64,000 nucleotides of DNA from Enterococcus mundtii (GTDB taxonomy: Bacteria > Bacillota > Bacilli > Lactobacillales > Enterococcaceae). Each line of letters starts with the position of its first letter. The first letter of the stretch is position 1. The translations under genes and the position numbers were made by a program. Positions 16,676 through 25,630 of this stretch are shown piece after piece. The DNA is taken from contig NZ_CP025473.1 in assembly GCF_003957375.1 (NCBI RefSeq), positions 1,017,501-1,081,500 on the forward strand. The letters run 5' to 3'. Below the pieces are notes generated by a model. It did no database searches. It saw nothing but the letters and a program-made list of their open reading frames with translations, and was not told where the DNA came from.

Positions 16676-17785
16676 ATGGCAAATGGAACAGATGTTAAAA
16701 AATATGAAGCAGCAGTGGCAGCGTTCATTAAAGAAAATAAACCAAAAGGGCAAGTGATTTATGATGATCTATCAAATAAACTTGCGACACCATTCACTTT
16801 AAATGCAGATGAAATGGATAAGTTGATCCAAAAAGTAGAGGACGCAGGTATCAGCGTCGTTGACGAAAATGGTGAACCATCGATCCATAGTCTGAAAAGT
16901 GCTGAGAAAAAAGCAGAACAAGCTAAAACAGAAGATCTTTCTGCACCGACAGGTGTCAAAATCAATGATCCTGTTCGGATGTACCTCAAAGAAATTGGCC
17001 GCGTCTCCCTTTTAACTGCAGAAGAAGAAGTAGCATTAGCATTGAAGATCGAAGAAGGTGACCAAGAAGCGAAACAACGCTTAGCTGAAGCTAACCTTCG
17101 TTTAGTTGTAAGTATTGCCAAAAGATATGTGGGGCGTGGGATGCAATTTTTAGATTTGATCCAAGAAGGAAATATGGGATTGATGAAAGCTGTTGAAAAA
17201 TTTGACTACCGTAAAGGGTTCAAATTTTCTACCTACGCAACTTGGTGGATCCGTCAAGCGATCACACGTGCGATTGCTGACCAAGCCCGCACGATTCGTA
17301 TTCCAGTGCATATGGTGGAAACCATCAATAAATTGATCCGTATCCAACGTCAATTACTACAAGACTTAGGAAGAGAACCAACGCCTGAAGAAATCGGTGC
17401 TGAAATGGATCTTCCTACAGAAAAAGTACGCGAAATTTTAAAAATCGCTCAAGAACCTGTCTCATTAGAAACACCAATCGGTGAAGAAGATGATTCACAT
17501 TTAGGTGATTTTATAGAGGACCAAGAAGCAACTAGTCCTGCGGAACATGCAGCGTATGAATTATTGAAAGAACAATTAGAAGATGTCTTAGATACTTTGA
17601 CAGATCGTGAAGAAAATGTTTTACGTTTGCGTTTTGGCTTAGATGATGGCCGTACACGTACGTTGGAAGAAGTAGGTAAAGTCTTCGGCGTGACTCGTGA
17701 ACGTATTCGGCAAATCGAAGCAAAAGCATTAAGAAAACTTCGCCACCCATCACGCTCAAAACAATTGAAAGATTTCTTGGAATAA
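16676..17785 (+). CDS. rpoD: RNA polymerase primary sigma factor SigA
   Basis: Housekeeping sigma factor of 369 residues. Region 1.1 fills the first 90 residues. Region 1.2 begins [13 protein letters not shown]. Region 2 shows [26 protein letters not shown] and [20 protein letters not shown], which binds the -10 element. Region 3 includes [13 protein letters not shown]. Region 4 has [11 protein letters not shown] and the helix-turn-helix [31 protein letters not shown] 16676 follows AAAGGGG. It is the second gene of the dnaG operon. Confidence 0.98.
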   Translation: MANGTDVKKYEAAVAAFIKENKPKGQVIYDDLSNKLATPFTLNADEMDKLIQKVEDAGISVVDENGEPSIHSLKSAEKKAEQAKTEDLSAPTGVKINDPVRMYLKEIGRVSLLTAEEEVALALKIEEGDQEAKQRLAEANLRLVVSIAKRYVGRGMQFLDLIQEGNMGLMKAVEKFDYRKGFKFSTYATWWIRQAITRAIADQARTIRIPVHMVETINKLIRIQRQLLQDLGREPTPEEIGAEMDLPTEKVREILKIAQEPVSLETPIGEEDDSHLGDFIEDQEATSPAEHAAYELLKEQLEDVLDTLTDREENVLRLRFGLDDGRTRTLEEVGKVFGVTRERIRQIEAKALRKLRHPSRSKQLKDFLE

Positions 17786-17837
17786 TCAAGAAATAATTTT
17801 TTAAACAATAAAACAGATCATTTTTCTTGAATGATAG

Positions 17838-17886
17838 AAAACCCTCAAAGTAGGAGATCTCTCCAGCTATTGAGGGTTTGTTTTTT
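17838..17886 (+). terminator. Terminator of the dnaG-rpoD operon
   Basis: AAACCCTCAA pairs with TTGAGGGTTT and is followed by TTTTTT. Confidence 0.85.
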
Positions 17887-18075
17887 ATCAAACAATTCAA
17901 CTAGCTTTCAACAAAGGGCTGTTTAAACAAAGTAGTTCGTTACGGTCGTTATTTATTTTTTACTGAAGGACTTATTTGTTTTTTTATAAAATCCTTAGGA
18001 TATCCTATTGGCGTGTGGATTAGATTATGGTAGATTTAATGGTAGCGAAAACCTAGTAAAGGAGCCGATCGCTAA

Positions 18076-20160
18076 GTGATAAAAAAATGTCCAAAATGTG
18101 GATCAGAAAAAATCAAAGATCAATCAAAATGTCCAGAATGTGACTTTGAACCACAACAAGTTGAACTGACACAATTACCCCAAACAGATGAAAATCAATC
18201 GTTAGACGAAACAGCTGAGGAAGTTTATCCAGACAGTATCGTGAATGATCCAATCGAGTGGTCAGAACTAAAAGATCTACCGTTGGAGTCTGTCATGGAG
18301 TTGTTTGACTCAAGTGAAACGAGCACTGAGTCAAAGGATGATCAAGTAGATAAAAAAGAAAATACCGATCTTGACAAAGAAAAAACAGATAAAGATCACT
18401 CTGCTACATCTGAGCAAAGAGAAAAAGCTCAGCAGAAAAAACGAGTAGCTGAATTAAAAGAAGCAGTAAACAATGAAGAAGAAAATTCCATTCTAGCTGC
18501 TTACATCAAGGCACATCGTGAAGATACGACTGAAGAACACGCAAAAGAGCTGCTTCGAATGATCGAAACGGCGGCAGCAACGGGTGAGGATTCAGTCGCC
18601 ATTCGCTTGTCGGAAAATACAACTGAGCAAGTTTCTCCGGACAAATCTCAAGAGGATGCAACAAAAGAGCCACCAGTGGAAGAAACAACAGAAGAAACAA
18701 TCATGGAAGATACTGTGGTGGAAGATTCTTCAACAAGTACAGAAGAACAAGTAGACGTAACTAAAAATATAGAAGAAACCGCCCCAGTTTCTACGGAAGA
18801 ACCTATAGAGCCGACTGAACCGATCGAAGAGGAAAGTTCTGAGGTTGAGAGTACGAAAGCTGATTCAACAGATGCACCGCAAACAAAAGAAGCTCCTGAA
18901 ACAACTGAACTGGTGGAAATACAGCCGGAACAGACAAAGGTTGAGGAACAAGAAGCAAGCAATGCATCCATCAAAAAAGAAGAATTGCCAAATGATCGAG
19001 GAGCAAAGAAATCCAAAAAAGGATTATACCTGACGAGTGCGGCAGTGCTTTTACTTGGTGCAGGTGGTTGGATGTATTATGATCATCAGCAAAAAGTTCA
19101 AGCAGAAATCGCTGCTGAAACCCAACGTAAACAAGAGAAAATGACTGATTTACAATCAGATTTAGCTGCGTTTTATTTAGATGATGATGAACAGTTCATT
19201 CGTACAAGTATGATCAATCAAGACTTGTCAAAATTAAGGGCATCATTGAATGAGGTCAAAGCTGAAAAAGGTTATGCAGATCTGGAAAAAACCTTTGAAG
19301 ATATCCAATCAAAGATCAAACAGATCCAAAGGGTCAATGAATGGTTTGTTACACCAGTTATTGCAGATGATCAACTGATCGCAGAACCCAAATTGAAAGC
19401 GGACCAAGCAATCCAAAGTTTTGAAACAGATGATACAGCATTTGGTCAATTGATCGACAAAGCGACAAATGAAGCAACCAAACAGTATCAACAACTTCAA
19501 ACAGCAAAAGAAAAAACTGCTGTGATCTATGCAGATGGTCAAGTAAAAGATTCAGCGACGAAAGAGCAGTACGACACAGCAAAAGCAGAAGTGGCGAAAG
19601 TAAAAAATACAGAATTAGTCAAAGTACTTGTGACCGAATTGGACAAAGTCGATGAAGCTTTGACGAAAAAAGAAGAAGCGAAGAAAGCCGAAGAAGCAAA
19701 GAAAGCTGAAGAAGCGAAGAAAGCCGAAGAAGCAAAGAAAGCTGAAGAAGCGAAGAAAGCCGAAGAAGCGAAACAAGCGCAAGCGCAGGCTGAAGCACAA
19801 GCACAAGCAGCTGCTCAACAAACTGAGTCGACACAAACAACGCCAGCGACTAACTCCGCAAACCGTCCAATCATGGAAACAAGAGCTAGTGATGTCGCAG
19901 ATGCTTCTAATCCTGCTTGGAATTGGGCACCAGGAGTTAAAGAAAGTGTGATCGCAACAAGTATTGCACGAGGATACATCGTAGAGGGCGGCTATCGATT
20001 AGAGAAAGCTCGCATCGAAAATGGTGAAGGATACTACAACCTTTATGCGACTTCCACTAAATCATCTTTGATGAATGGTATCGATGAAAGTGCTCTACCA
20101 TTTTATATTGTCACAATCAATTGTAAAACTGGTTGGTTTGGTGGAAACGGTAGTAACTAG
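18076..20160 (+). CDS. mapZ: MapZ-family division-site protein with N-terminal zinc ribbon
   Basis: 694-residue single-pass membrane protein. The N-terminus is a four-Cys zinc ribbon (CPKCGSEKIKDQSKCPEC). A very acidic, Thr/Glu-rich cytoplasmic region (about 35-310) follows, with AAYIKAHREDTTEEHA. One TM segment is at about 316-335 (GLYLTSAAVLLLGAGGWMYY). The extracellular part has a helical domain (about 340-530), six EEAKKA repeats, and a C-terminal domain with NPAWNWAPGVKESVIATSI, ARIENGEGYYNLYATS and VTINCKTGWFGGNGSN. The last domain matches my memory of the streptococcal MapZ C-terminus, which binds peptidoglycan and marks the division site for FtsZ. GTG 18076 follows AAAGGAG. The N-terminal zinc ribbon is unlike streptococcal MapZ as I know it. 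Confidence 0.8.
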   Translation: MIKKCPKCGSEKIKDQSKCPECDFEPQQVELTQLPQTDENQSLDETAEEVYPDSIVNDPIEWSELKDLPLESVMELFDSSETSTESKDDQVDKKENTDLDKEKTDKDHSATSEQREKAQQKKRVAELKEAVNNEEENSILAAYIKAHREDTTEEHAKELLRMIETAAATGEDSVAIRLSENTTEQVSPDKSQEDATKEPPVEETTEETIMEDTVVEDSSTSTEEQVDVTKNIEETAPVSTEEPIEPTEPIEEESSEVESTKADSTDAPQTKEAPETTELVEIQPEQTKVEEQEASNASIKKEELPNDRGAKKSKKGLYLTSAAVLLLGAGGWMYYDHQQKVQAEIAAETQRKQEKMTDLQSDLAAFYLDDDEQFIRTSMINQDLSKLRASLNEVKAEKGYADLEKTFEDIQSKIKQIQRVNEWFVTPVIADDQLIAEPKLKADQAIQSFETDDTAFGQLIDKATNEATKQYQQLQTAKEKTAVIYADGQVKDSATKEQYDTAKAEVAKVKNTELVKVLVTELDKVDEALTKKEEAKKAEEAKKAEEAKKAEEAKKAEEAKKAEEAKQAQAQAEAQAQAAAQQTESTQTTPATNSANRPIMETRASDVADASNPAWNWAPGVKESVIATSIARGYIVEGGYRLEKARIENGEGYYNLYATSTKSSLMNGIDESALPFYIVTINCKTGWFGGNGSN
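19672..19779 (+). repeat. Six 18-bp tandem repeats (EEAKKA)
   Basis: Within the mapZ-like gene, six units of 18 bases encode EEAKKA, the last EEAKQA. The DNA alternates between GCGAAGAAAGCC and GCAAAGAAAGCT versions, so a 36-base double unit was duplicated. Likely a charged helical spacer of variable length. Confidence 0.9.
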
Positions 20161-20265
20161 ATCAGTGGTAGTTAGCTAGAGTATAGTTCTATCAGCCTGA
20201 TTTGCTATTCCTACAAAGCAAAACAACAATGGTCCAGAAGCAATTTTTCTTTCCATCATAGCATC

Positions 20266-20324
20266 AAAAATAGGCCATAAAATCCAAAAATATGAGGATA
20301 TTTTCGGGTTTTATGGCCTATTTC
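20266..20324 (+). terminator. Terminator after the mapZ-like gene
   Basis: AAATAGGCCATAAAATCC pairs with GGGTTTTATGGCCTATTT. The loop is about 20 bases. The U-tract is short, so it may act on both strands. Confidence 0.65.
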
Positions 20325-20440
20325 AGTCGAACACTGCCGGCTCAAGCTTTTATGGAGAATCTCTATCTATAAACATGGCGTTATGTTATGATAGCAAAGA
20401 AATGTTGGAATACAAAGGCCTTTTAGAAAAGGAGAAAAAG

Positions 20441-21304
20441 ATGAACGAATTATTAGCAAATGTCTTTACCGCAATGGTGATTGACGAAAATGAAAAAAAT
20501 TATTTTGTCCAGAAAAATGGACAAACTTTCCGTTTGAGCAAAGAGGAAGGAGAGCATACGATCGGTGAAGCAGTCGAAGGGTTTGGTTATCAGAATCAAA
20601 AACAAGAAAATCGTTTTACAACGGTGATCCCGAAGAGTCGCATTGGTCATTATGCTTTTGGAACAGTTACTTCTTCAAGAAAAGATCTAGGTGTTTTTGT
20701 TGATATTGGTTTACCGGATAAAGATTTTGTTGTTTCACTGGATGAGCTACCTACAATGACTGAGTTGTGGCCCAAAAAAGGGGATCAGTTGATGATCGCT
20801 TTGCGTGTCGACGCGAAAGATCGCATTTGGGGAAGTCTAGCAGAAGAAAGAATCTTCAAATCACTAAGTAAGCATGGTTCAGAAGAATTGAAAAATAAAA
20901 ACATCTCAGGAATTGCTTATCGTTTGAAGCTGACTGGCACGTATCTGCTGACGGATGATTTTTATATTGGGTTCATCCATCCTTCAGAACGTTACCGCGA
21001 ACCACGTTTAGGTGAAAAATTAGAAGGACGCGTAGTTGGGACTAGACCTGATGGTGTGTTGAATGTCTCTTTGAAACCACGTGCACACGAAGCGATTTCT
21101 GATGATGCACAAATGATCTTAACGATTTTAGAACGTTCGGCAGATCAACAAATCGCATTCACTGACAAATCAGATCCAGATGAGATCATGCGTGCCTTTG
21201 GGATCAGTAAAGGGGCATTTAAGCGAGCAATTGGTAATTTATTGAAACAAGGATTGATCCAACAAGAGGATGGCGTGACGAAATTGGCAAAAAAATCTAA
21301 TTGA
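20441..21304 (+). CDS. cvfB: S1-type RNA-binding regulator CvfB
   Basis: 287 residues of the CvfB/YitL family. Three consecutive S1-like OB folds are followed by a C-terminal winged helix (about 225-285, SDPDEIMRAFGISKGAFKRAIGNLLKQGLI). GTVTSSRKDLGVFVDIGLPDKDFVV is the best-conserved S1 strand set. In Staphylococcus CvfB binds RNA and affects virulence-gene expression; no direct evidence exists here. Start ATG 20441 behind AAAAGGAG, since the frame upstream to 20375 has no usable ribosome site. It stands alone before fur. Confidence 0.9.
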   Translation: MNELLANVFTAMVIDENEKNYFVQKNGQTFRLSKEEGEHTIGEAVEGFGYQNQKQENRFTTVIPKSRIGHYAFGTVTSSRKDLGVFVDIGLPDKDFVVSLDELPTMTELWPKKGDQLMIALRVDAKDRIWGSLAEERIFKSLSKHGSEELKNKNISGIAYRLKLTGTYLLTDDFYIGFIHPSERYREPRLGEKLEGRVVGTRPDGVLNVSLKPRAHEAISDDAQMILTILERSADQQIAFTDKSDPDEIMRAFGISKGAFKRAIGNLLKQGLIQQEDGVTKLAKKSN

Positions 21305-21375
21305 GAATGACTTGCATGTTTTTCTCGTCTAGCTTATAATAATTTTAATCTAGAACGGTTGATTAGATATCTTAA

Positions 21376-21390
21376 TTATAATCATTATAA
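21376..21390. promoter_or_regulatory. PerR box upstream of fur
   Basis: TTATAATCATTATAA matches the Bacillus subtilis PerR consensus TTATAATNATTATAA at every defined base. It ends 18 bases before the fur start codon. In B. subtilis the fur gene is itself under PerR control. Confidence 0.75.
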
Positions 21391-21408
21391 ATTGTTGGGG
21401 TTGAGAAA

Positions 21409-21882
21409 ATGGGCATGAATACAATGTCAGTAATGAAAAAAACAAAACAACAGCTACATGAATCTGGGTTTAAACTGACCCCACAACGAGAAGCAACCTT
21501 GCTCGTCCTCTTAGAGAACGAAAAAGAACACTTGTCAGCAGAAGAAGTTTTCTTTCTAGTCAAAAAGAAAAACTCAGAGATCGGTTTGGCCACCGTTTAT
21601 CGGACGTTGGAGATTCTAACGGATCTAAAAGTTATCGACAAAGTCAGCTTCAATGATGGTGTGGCTCGGTATGATCTGCGAAAAGAAGGAGCCAAACATT
21701 TTCATCATCATCTCCTGTGCTTAGATTGTGGAACGATCGAGGAAGTCGAAGAAGATCTGCTAAGTGAAGTTGAACAAGTGATCGAACAGCGTTACCACTT
21801 TTTTGTCAAAGATCATCGTTTGACCTTTCATGGTATTTGCCAAGAATGCTATAATAAGAAAAAAGAAAGAAAGACCGTCTGA
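21409..21882 (+). CDS. fur: Ferric uptake regulator Fur
   Basis: Iron-sensing transcriptional repressor, 157 residues. The winged helix shows FKLTPQREATLLVLLENEKEHLSAEEV and EIGLATVYRTLEILTDLKVID. The metal and dimer domain shows RKEGAKHFHHHLLCLDCG and a second CxxC in GICQECYNKK. YRTLE and RKEGAKHFHHH mark it as Fur rather than PerR. ATG 21409 follows GTTGGGGTTGAG; ATG 21415 is an alternative. A perfect PerR box lies in the promoter. The gene leads into the xerD-ribT-scpAB-rluB cluster after a terminator. Confidence 0.93.
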   Translation: MGMNTMSVMKKTKQQLHESGFKLTPQREATLLVLLENEKEHLSAEEVFFLVKKKNSEIGLATVYRTLEILTDLKVIDKVSFNDGVARYDLRKEGAKHFHHHLLCLDCGTIEEVEEDLLSEVEQVIEQRYHFFVKDHRLTFHGICQECYNKKKERKTV

Positions 21883-21903
21883 ATTGATAGACGGCTTTTT
21901 CTT
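21873..21903 (+). terminator. Terminator of fur
   Basis: GACCGTCT and AGACGG form the stem, followed by CTTTTTCTTT. It overlaps the fur stop codon. Confidence 0.75.
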
Positions 21904-21975
21904 TGAAGTGTCTATTGAAAAATAGACTACCGAAACCAAAGGCTATCTGATATGATAAAGAAGCATGAGGTGAGA

Positions 21976-22866
21976 ATGATGGAAGAAGAAATCAATGAAT
22001 ATCTTCGCTATTTAAGTATCGAGCGTGGATTATCGTTTAATACTCGAAAAAGTTATGAACGGGACTTGAATCAATACTTGCACTATCTAAAAGAACACGA
22101 GATAACCTCTTGGCAAACAATTGATCGATTTGTCGTCATCCAATACTTAGAAACGTTGCATGCGGAAAATAAGGCTTCTGCAACGATTACACGTATGATT
22201 ACAAGTTTAAGAAAATTCCATCAATTTTTGCGACAAGAACGGTATACAGAACAAGATCCAATGCAACACATCGAGACCCCGAAGAAAGCCCAAAAGTTGC
22301 CAAGTACGTTGTCTTTAAAGGAAGTAGAACGGCTGATCGAAGCACCTGATACATCGAAAAGTTTAGGGATCAGAGATCGCGCTATTTTAGAAGTCATGTA
22401 TGCAACAGGGATGCGTGTGAGTGAGTTAGTCGGACTGAAGTTAGGCGATTTGCACCTGTCTTTAGGACTGGTTCAAACCTTAGGTAAAGGAGATAAGGAA
22501 CGAATCATTCCTTTAGGCGATTATGCAATCCAATGGTTAGAACGTTATTTGGATGAGGTTCGTCCTTTACTAGTCAAAAATCCATCTGAAACTCACGTTT
22601 TTTTGAATCATCATGGTTCAGGTCTTTCTCGACAAGGAATATGGAAAAATTTAAAACAACTTGTTCGAGAAGCAGGGATCTACAAAGACGTGACCCCTCA
22701 TACATTGAGGCATAGTTTTGCGACACATTTACTAGAGAATGGGGCGGATTTACGTACCGTTCAAGAACTATTAGGTCATGCAGATATTTCAACGACACAG
22801 ATCTATACACATATCACGAAAAAAAGAATGACAGATGTCTACAAGCAGCATTTCCCAAGGGCTTAG
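21976..22866 (+). CDS. xerD: Tyrosine recombinase XerD
   Basis: Resolves chromosome dimers at dif together with a partner recombinase. 296 residues, the usual length. The N-terminal SAM-like core-binding domain (INEYLRYLSIERGLSFNT) is followed by the catalytic domain. Catalytic Arg lies in ATGMRVSELVGLKLGDL, HTLRHSFATHLLENGADLRTVQELLGH holds His, Arg and His, and the nucleophile Tyr is in TTQIYTHITK. Start ATG 21976 or the adjacent 21979 behind GAGGTGA. It is chromosomal and next to scpAB, with no sign of being a phage integrase. Confidence 0.93.
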   Translation: MMEEEINEYLRYLSIERGLSFNTRKSYERDLNQYLHYLKEHEITSWQTIDRFVVIQYLETLHAENKASATITRMITSLRKFHQFLRQERYTEQDPMQHIETPKKAQKLPSTLSLKEVERLIEAPDTSKSLGIRDRAILEVMYATGMRVSELVGLKLGDLHLSLGLVQTLGKGDKERIIPLGDYAIQWLERYLDEVRPLLVKNPSETHVFLNHHGSGLSRQGIWKNLKQLVREAGIYKDVTPHTLRHSFATHLLENGADLRTVQELLGHADISTTQIYTHITKKRMTDVYKQHFPRA

Positions 22867-22885
22867 TTTATAGGATGGTGAGAAA

Positions 22886-23254
22886 ATGTTAACACATTAT
22901 CGAAAAGAAAACCGAAAAATCGCGATGGGACTATTGAGCTTTCATAAAAAGTTAAATGCAGAATCAAGTTTACTAAAAGAGATCGATACGTATGAATCTG
23001 CTGAAGATTATGAACTTTTTTTCTATACACCAGAAGATTCTACAAATATCCAAGGAATCATTGGTGTGCATTGGAGTGCTAAAGATCAGATGACGATTCA
23101 CGATATTTCGTTGAATCCTTCCTACCGGGGGGAGAATATTGGGTTTCAAATGTTGAATGAATTGCAAGCAAAATACCCCGATGTGTTGATCCATCCAACG
23201 GATATCACAGAAGCTTATTTAAGTAGATGGATCAATGAAAATAAGGAAGAGTGA
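22886..23254 (+). CDS. ribT: GNAT-family protein RibT
   Basis: 122 residues, similar to B. subtilis RibT, an uncharacterised acetyltransferase-fold protein of the riboflavin operon. The opening MLTHYRKENRKIAMGLLSFH and the core MTIHDISLNPSYRGENIGFQMLNELQ, with the acetyl-CoA-binding turn, are recognisable. In enterococci it lies between xerD and scpA as here. Its TGA overlaps the region of the scpA start. Confidence 0.82.
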   Translation: MLTHYRKENRKIAMGLLSFHKKLNAESSLLKEIDTYESAEDYELFFYTPEDSTNIQGIIGVHWSAKDQMTIHDISLNPSYRGENIGFQMLNELQAKYPDVLIHPTDITEAYLSRWINENKEE

Positions 23255-23259
23255 ATGAT

Positions 23260-24021
23260 GTGACAGAAATCAATATCAAATTAGATGTCTTTGAAGGTCC
23301 ATTAGATTTACTCCTTCATCTGATCCAAGATATGGCGATCGATATTTACGATATCCCGATTGCCACTATCACGGAACAATACATGAACTATATCCATACG
23401 ATGAAGACGCTTGAGTTAGCTGTGGCAGGAGAATACCTCGTCATGGCGGCAACACTGATGGCAATCAAAAGCAAGACATTATTGCCTATCCAAGAAGTGA
23501 GCAATGACGAAGAAGAATTTTGGGAAGAAGATCCTCGTGACGAATTAGTCAATCAGCTGTTAGAATACCGCAAATTCAAGTATGCAGCAGAGAAACTTAC
23601 TGAAAAGGCAGAAGAACGTAGTTTGTATTTCACAAAAGAACCTTCTGCAATCGATGAGTTATTGGGGCAAGAAAAACCATTGAAGCGTGGACAAGTGAAA
23701 AAAATCGATTTATTTCAAGCCATGCAGAAAATTTTAGAACGAAAGAAATTTGCCCAAAAGGAAGAAAAAACGATCGCACCTGATGATGCGACAATCGAAG
23801 AACGAATGACATTTATCCAACAGCGCATCGTCTCTCAAAAAAATGGCTGTTTGTTCGAATCTTTTTTTGAAACGCCGTCCAGGAATGAAGTCGTCACAAC
23901 ATTTTTGGCGATTCTCGAATTGATGAAAAATGGACAGATCGTGGCTCAGCAAGAAAAAAATTATGAATCAATCATGCTTTATCCAGCAGTAGGAGATACA
24001 CAACATGACGAAATTAAGTGA
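23260..24021 (+). CDS. scpA: Segregation and condensation protein ScpA
   Basis: Kleisin subunit of the SMC-ScpAB condensin complex. About 253 residues. The N-terminal IKLDVFEGPLDLLLHLIQDMAIDIYDIPIATITEQYM and YLVMAATLMAIKSKTLLP are the family signature for binding the SMC neck. The C-terminal winged helix (REVVTTFLAILELMK-like) binds the SMC head. GTG 23260 is chosen over GTG 23251, which lies too near AAGGA. It overlaps scpB by 17 bases. Confidence 0.95.
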   Translation: MTEINIKLDVFEGPLDLLLHLIQDMAIDIYDIPIATITEQYMNYIHTMKTLELAVAGEYLVMAATLMAIKSKTLLPIQEVSNDEEEFWEEDPRDELVNQLLEYRKFKYAAEKLTEKAEERSLYFTKEPSAIDELLGQEKPLKRGQVKKIDLFQAMQKILERKKFAQKEEKTIAPDDATIEERMTFIQQRIVSQKNGCLFESFFETPSRNEVVTTFLAILELMKNGQIVAQQEKNYESIMLYPAVGDTQHDEIK

Positions 24022-24580
24022 ACTTGAAGCAATCTTATTTATAGTAGGAGAAGAAGGAACGACAATCGAAGAATTGAGTACCTTACTGACCTATACACGA
24101 GAGGAAACGACTGCTTTAGTAGCAGAGTTGGCAGCTAGTTATGAAGCAAATGCCAACACAGCGTTACATCTTTTTGAAACAGAAAAACAAATCGTGCTGA
24201 CTACCAAAAAAGAGTTAGCGCCGATCGTCAAAAGATACGCGCAAGGGACGTCGAATACCTTGTCACAAGCGGCAATCGAAACACTAGCAATCATTGCATA
24301 TAAACAACCGATCACTAGAAGTGAGATCGAGTTGATTCGTGGTGTTCAAGTTTCTGGCGCGATCCAACGCTTGACTGCACATCAACTGATCGAAGAAAAA
24401 GGGCGAGTTGAGGGACCAGGTCGCCCGATCCTTTACGGGACCACAAGTCATTTTTTAGATTATTTTGGTCTGAGATCGCTAAATGAGTTACCCGATATTC
24501 AAGATATCGAACGTTCACTGGAAGAAGACGCACCCCTTGATTTATTTTTTGATGGCGTGCATGAAGGAGAAAACATATAA
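24005..24580 (+). CDS. scpB: Segregation and condensation protein ScpB
   Basis: Kite subunit of the SMC-ScpAB complex. 191 residues with two winged helices. LSELEAILFIVGEEGTT opens the first, and LSQAAIETLAIIAYKQPITRSEIELIRGV opens the second. GRVEGPGRPILYGTT is the conserved tail. ATG 24005 follows GGAGATACA inside scpA. The stop codon overlaps the rluB start (TAATG). Confidence 0.96.
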   Translation: MTKLSELEAILFIVGEEGTTIEELSTLLTYTREETTALVAELAASYEANANTALHLFETEKQIVLTTKKELAPIVKRYAQGTSNTLSQAAIETLAIIAYKQPITRSEIELIRGVQVSGAIQRLTAHQLIEEKGRVEGPGRPILYGTTSHFLDYFGLRSLNELPDIQDIERSLEEDAPLDLFFDGVHEGENI

Positions 24581-25296
24581 TGGAAAGATTACAAAAAGTA
24601 ATTGCTCACGCAGGAATTACCTCTCGACGTAAAGCCGAAGAATATATTTTGGCTGGTCGAGTAAAAGTAAATGGTCAAGTCGTCAAAGAACTTGGCGTAA
24701 AAGTTGGCAAACACGACACAGTGGAAGTCGACCAAGTGCCGATCTATCAAGAAGAATATGGCTACTATTTACTTTATAAGCCAAAAGGGGTCATTTCTGC
24801 TGTAGCAGATGACAAGGGCCGGAAAGTAGTGACAGACCTATTACCAATGGTCAAAGAGCGTATCTATCCAGTTGGACGACTAGATTATGATACTTCTGGC
24901 ATACTTTTATTGACGAATGATGGTGATTTTGCGCAACGATTGACGCATCCAAAGCATGAAGTTGATAAAGTATATGTTGCCAAAGTCAAAGGGATCGCCA
25001 CTAAGTCAGCGCTGAATCCATTGACAAAAGGCATCAAAATTGAAGGTAAGAAAACGTCACCTGCAAAGTATGCAATTTTATCTGTTGATCCTCATACGAA
25101 TCATAGTATCGTAGAATTAACGATTCATGAAGGCCGTAACCACCAAGTAAAAAACATGCTACAAGCCGTCGGGTTACCTGTGCAAAAATTAAAACGAGAA
25201 AAATATGGCGAATTGACCTTGCAAGGTTTACGTCCTGGTGAGTATCGTGAGCTGAATAAAAAAGAAATCAGTCAGTTATTGAATCAATCAAAATAA
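24580..25296 (+). CDS. rluB: 23S rRNA pseudouridine synthase RluB
   Basis: 238 residues. The N-terminal S4 RNA-binding domain (RLQKVIAHAGITSRRKAEEYILAGRVKVNG) is followed by the RsuA-type catalytic domain, with catalytic Asp in VGRLDYDTSGILLLTNDG and ELTIHEGRNHQVKNML. It modifies the peptidyl-transferase region of 23S rRNA in the homologues. It is translationally coupled to scpB. The exact target uridine is assigned by family only. Confidence 0.92.
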   Translation: MERLQKVIAHAGITSRRKAEEYILAGRVKVNGQVVKELGVKVGKHDTVEVDQVPIYQEEYGYYLLYKPKGVISAVADDKGRKVVTDLLPMVKERIYPVGRLDYDTSGILLLTNDGDFAQRLTHPKHEVDKVYVAKVKGIATKSALNPLTKGIKIEGKKTSPAKYAILSVDPHTNHSIVELTIHEGRNHQVKNMLQAVGLPVQKLKREKYGELTLQGLRPGEYRELNKKEISQLLNQSK

Positions 25297-25302
25297 ATAA
25301 CT

Positions 25303-25335
25303 TACTTTTTGTAAGGTTAAATACCTTGCTTTTTT
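25303..25335 (+). terminator. Terminator of the rluB operon
   Basis: GTAAGGT-TAAAT-ACCTTGC hairpin followed by TTTTTT. Confidence 0.65.
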
Positions 25336-25380
25336 GTTATGAAATAAGTATAATAAAATGGTAAACAAAAATTAGATATG

Positions 25381-25501
25381 GTTCGTCTTCAGGGGCAGGG
25401 TGAAATTCCCGACCGGTGGTTATAGTCCACGACCTACTTTTGCGAGTAGCTGAATCGGTGAAATTCCGATACCGACAGTAAAGTCTGGATAAAGAAGATA
25501 G
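25381..25501 (+). ncRNA. FMN riboswitch (RFN element)
   Basis: Highly conserved RFN segments appear in order: CTTCAGGGGCAGGGTGAAAT, TCCCGACCGGTGGTTATAGT, GAATCGGTGAAATTCCGA, ACCGACAGTAAAGTCTGGAT and the closing GAAGAT. It precedes the riboflavin transporter and the terminator at 25536. FMN binding is expected to favour the terminator and shut off ribU. Confidence 0.97.
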
Positions 25502-25535
25502 AGCTTATTTGGCATACGTATGTACAAATGACTCT

Positions 25536-25570
25536 AACTCTATTTTCCCCTGCGAAAATAGAGTTTTTTT
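25536..25570 (+). terminator. Riboswitch-controlled terminator
   Basis: AACTCTATTTTC pairs with GAAAATAGAGTT and is followed by TTTTTT. It lies 34 bases after the FMN aptamer and 61 bases before ribU. Confidence 0.9.
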
Positions 25571-25630
25571 GTTTGTGTTTACGTGGTTGAATAGTTCGCT
25601 GAAGAGGAATCCCAACAGGAGGATTTCAAC

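Noticed and set aside
19672-19779. Direct repeats considered as a CRISPR array
   Set aside because: Units are contiguous, in frame and encode EEAKKA. There are no unique spacers and no cas genes.
21952-22866. Phage or island integrase
   Set aside because: The sequence is the housekeeping XerD type, in its conserved place before ribT-scpA-scpB, without an attachment site or phage genes.
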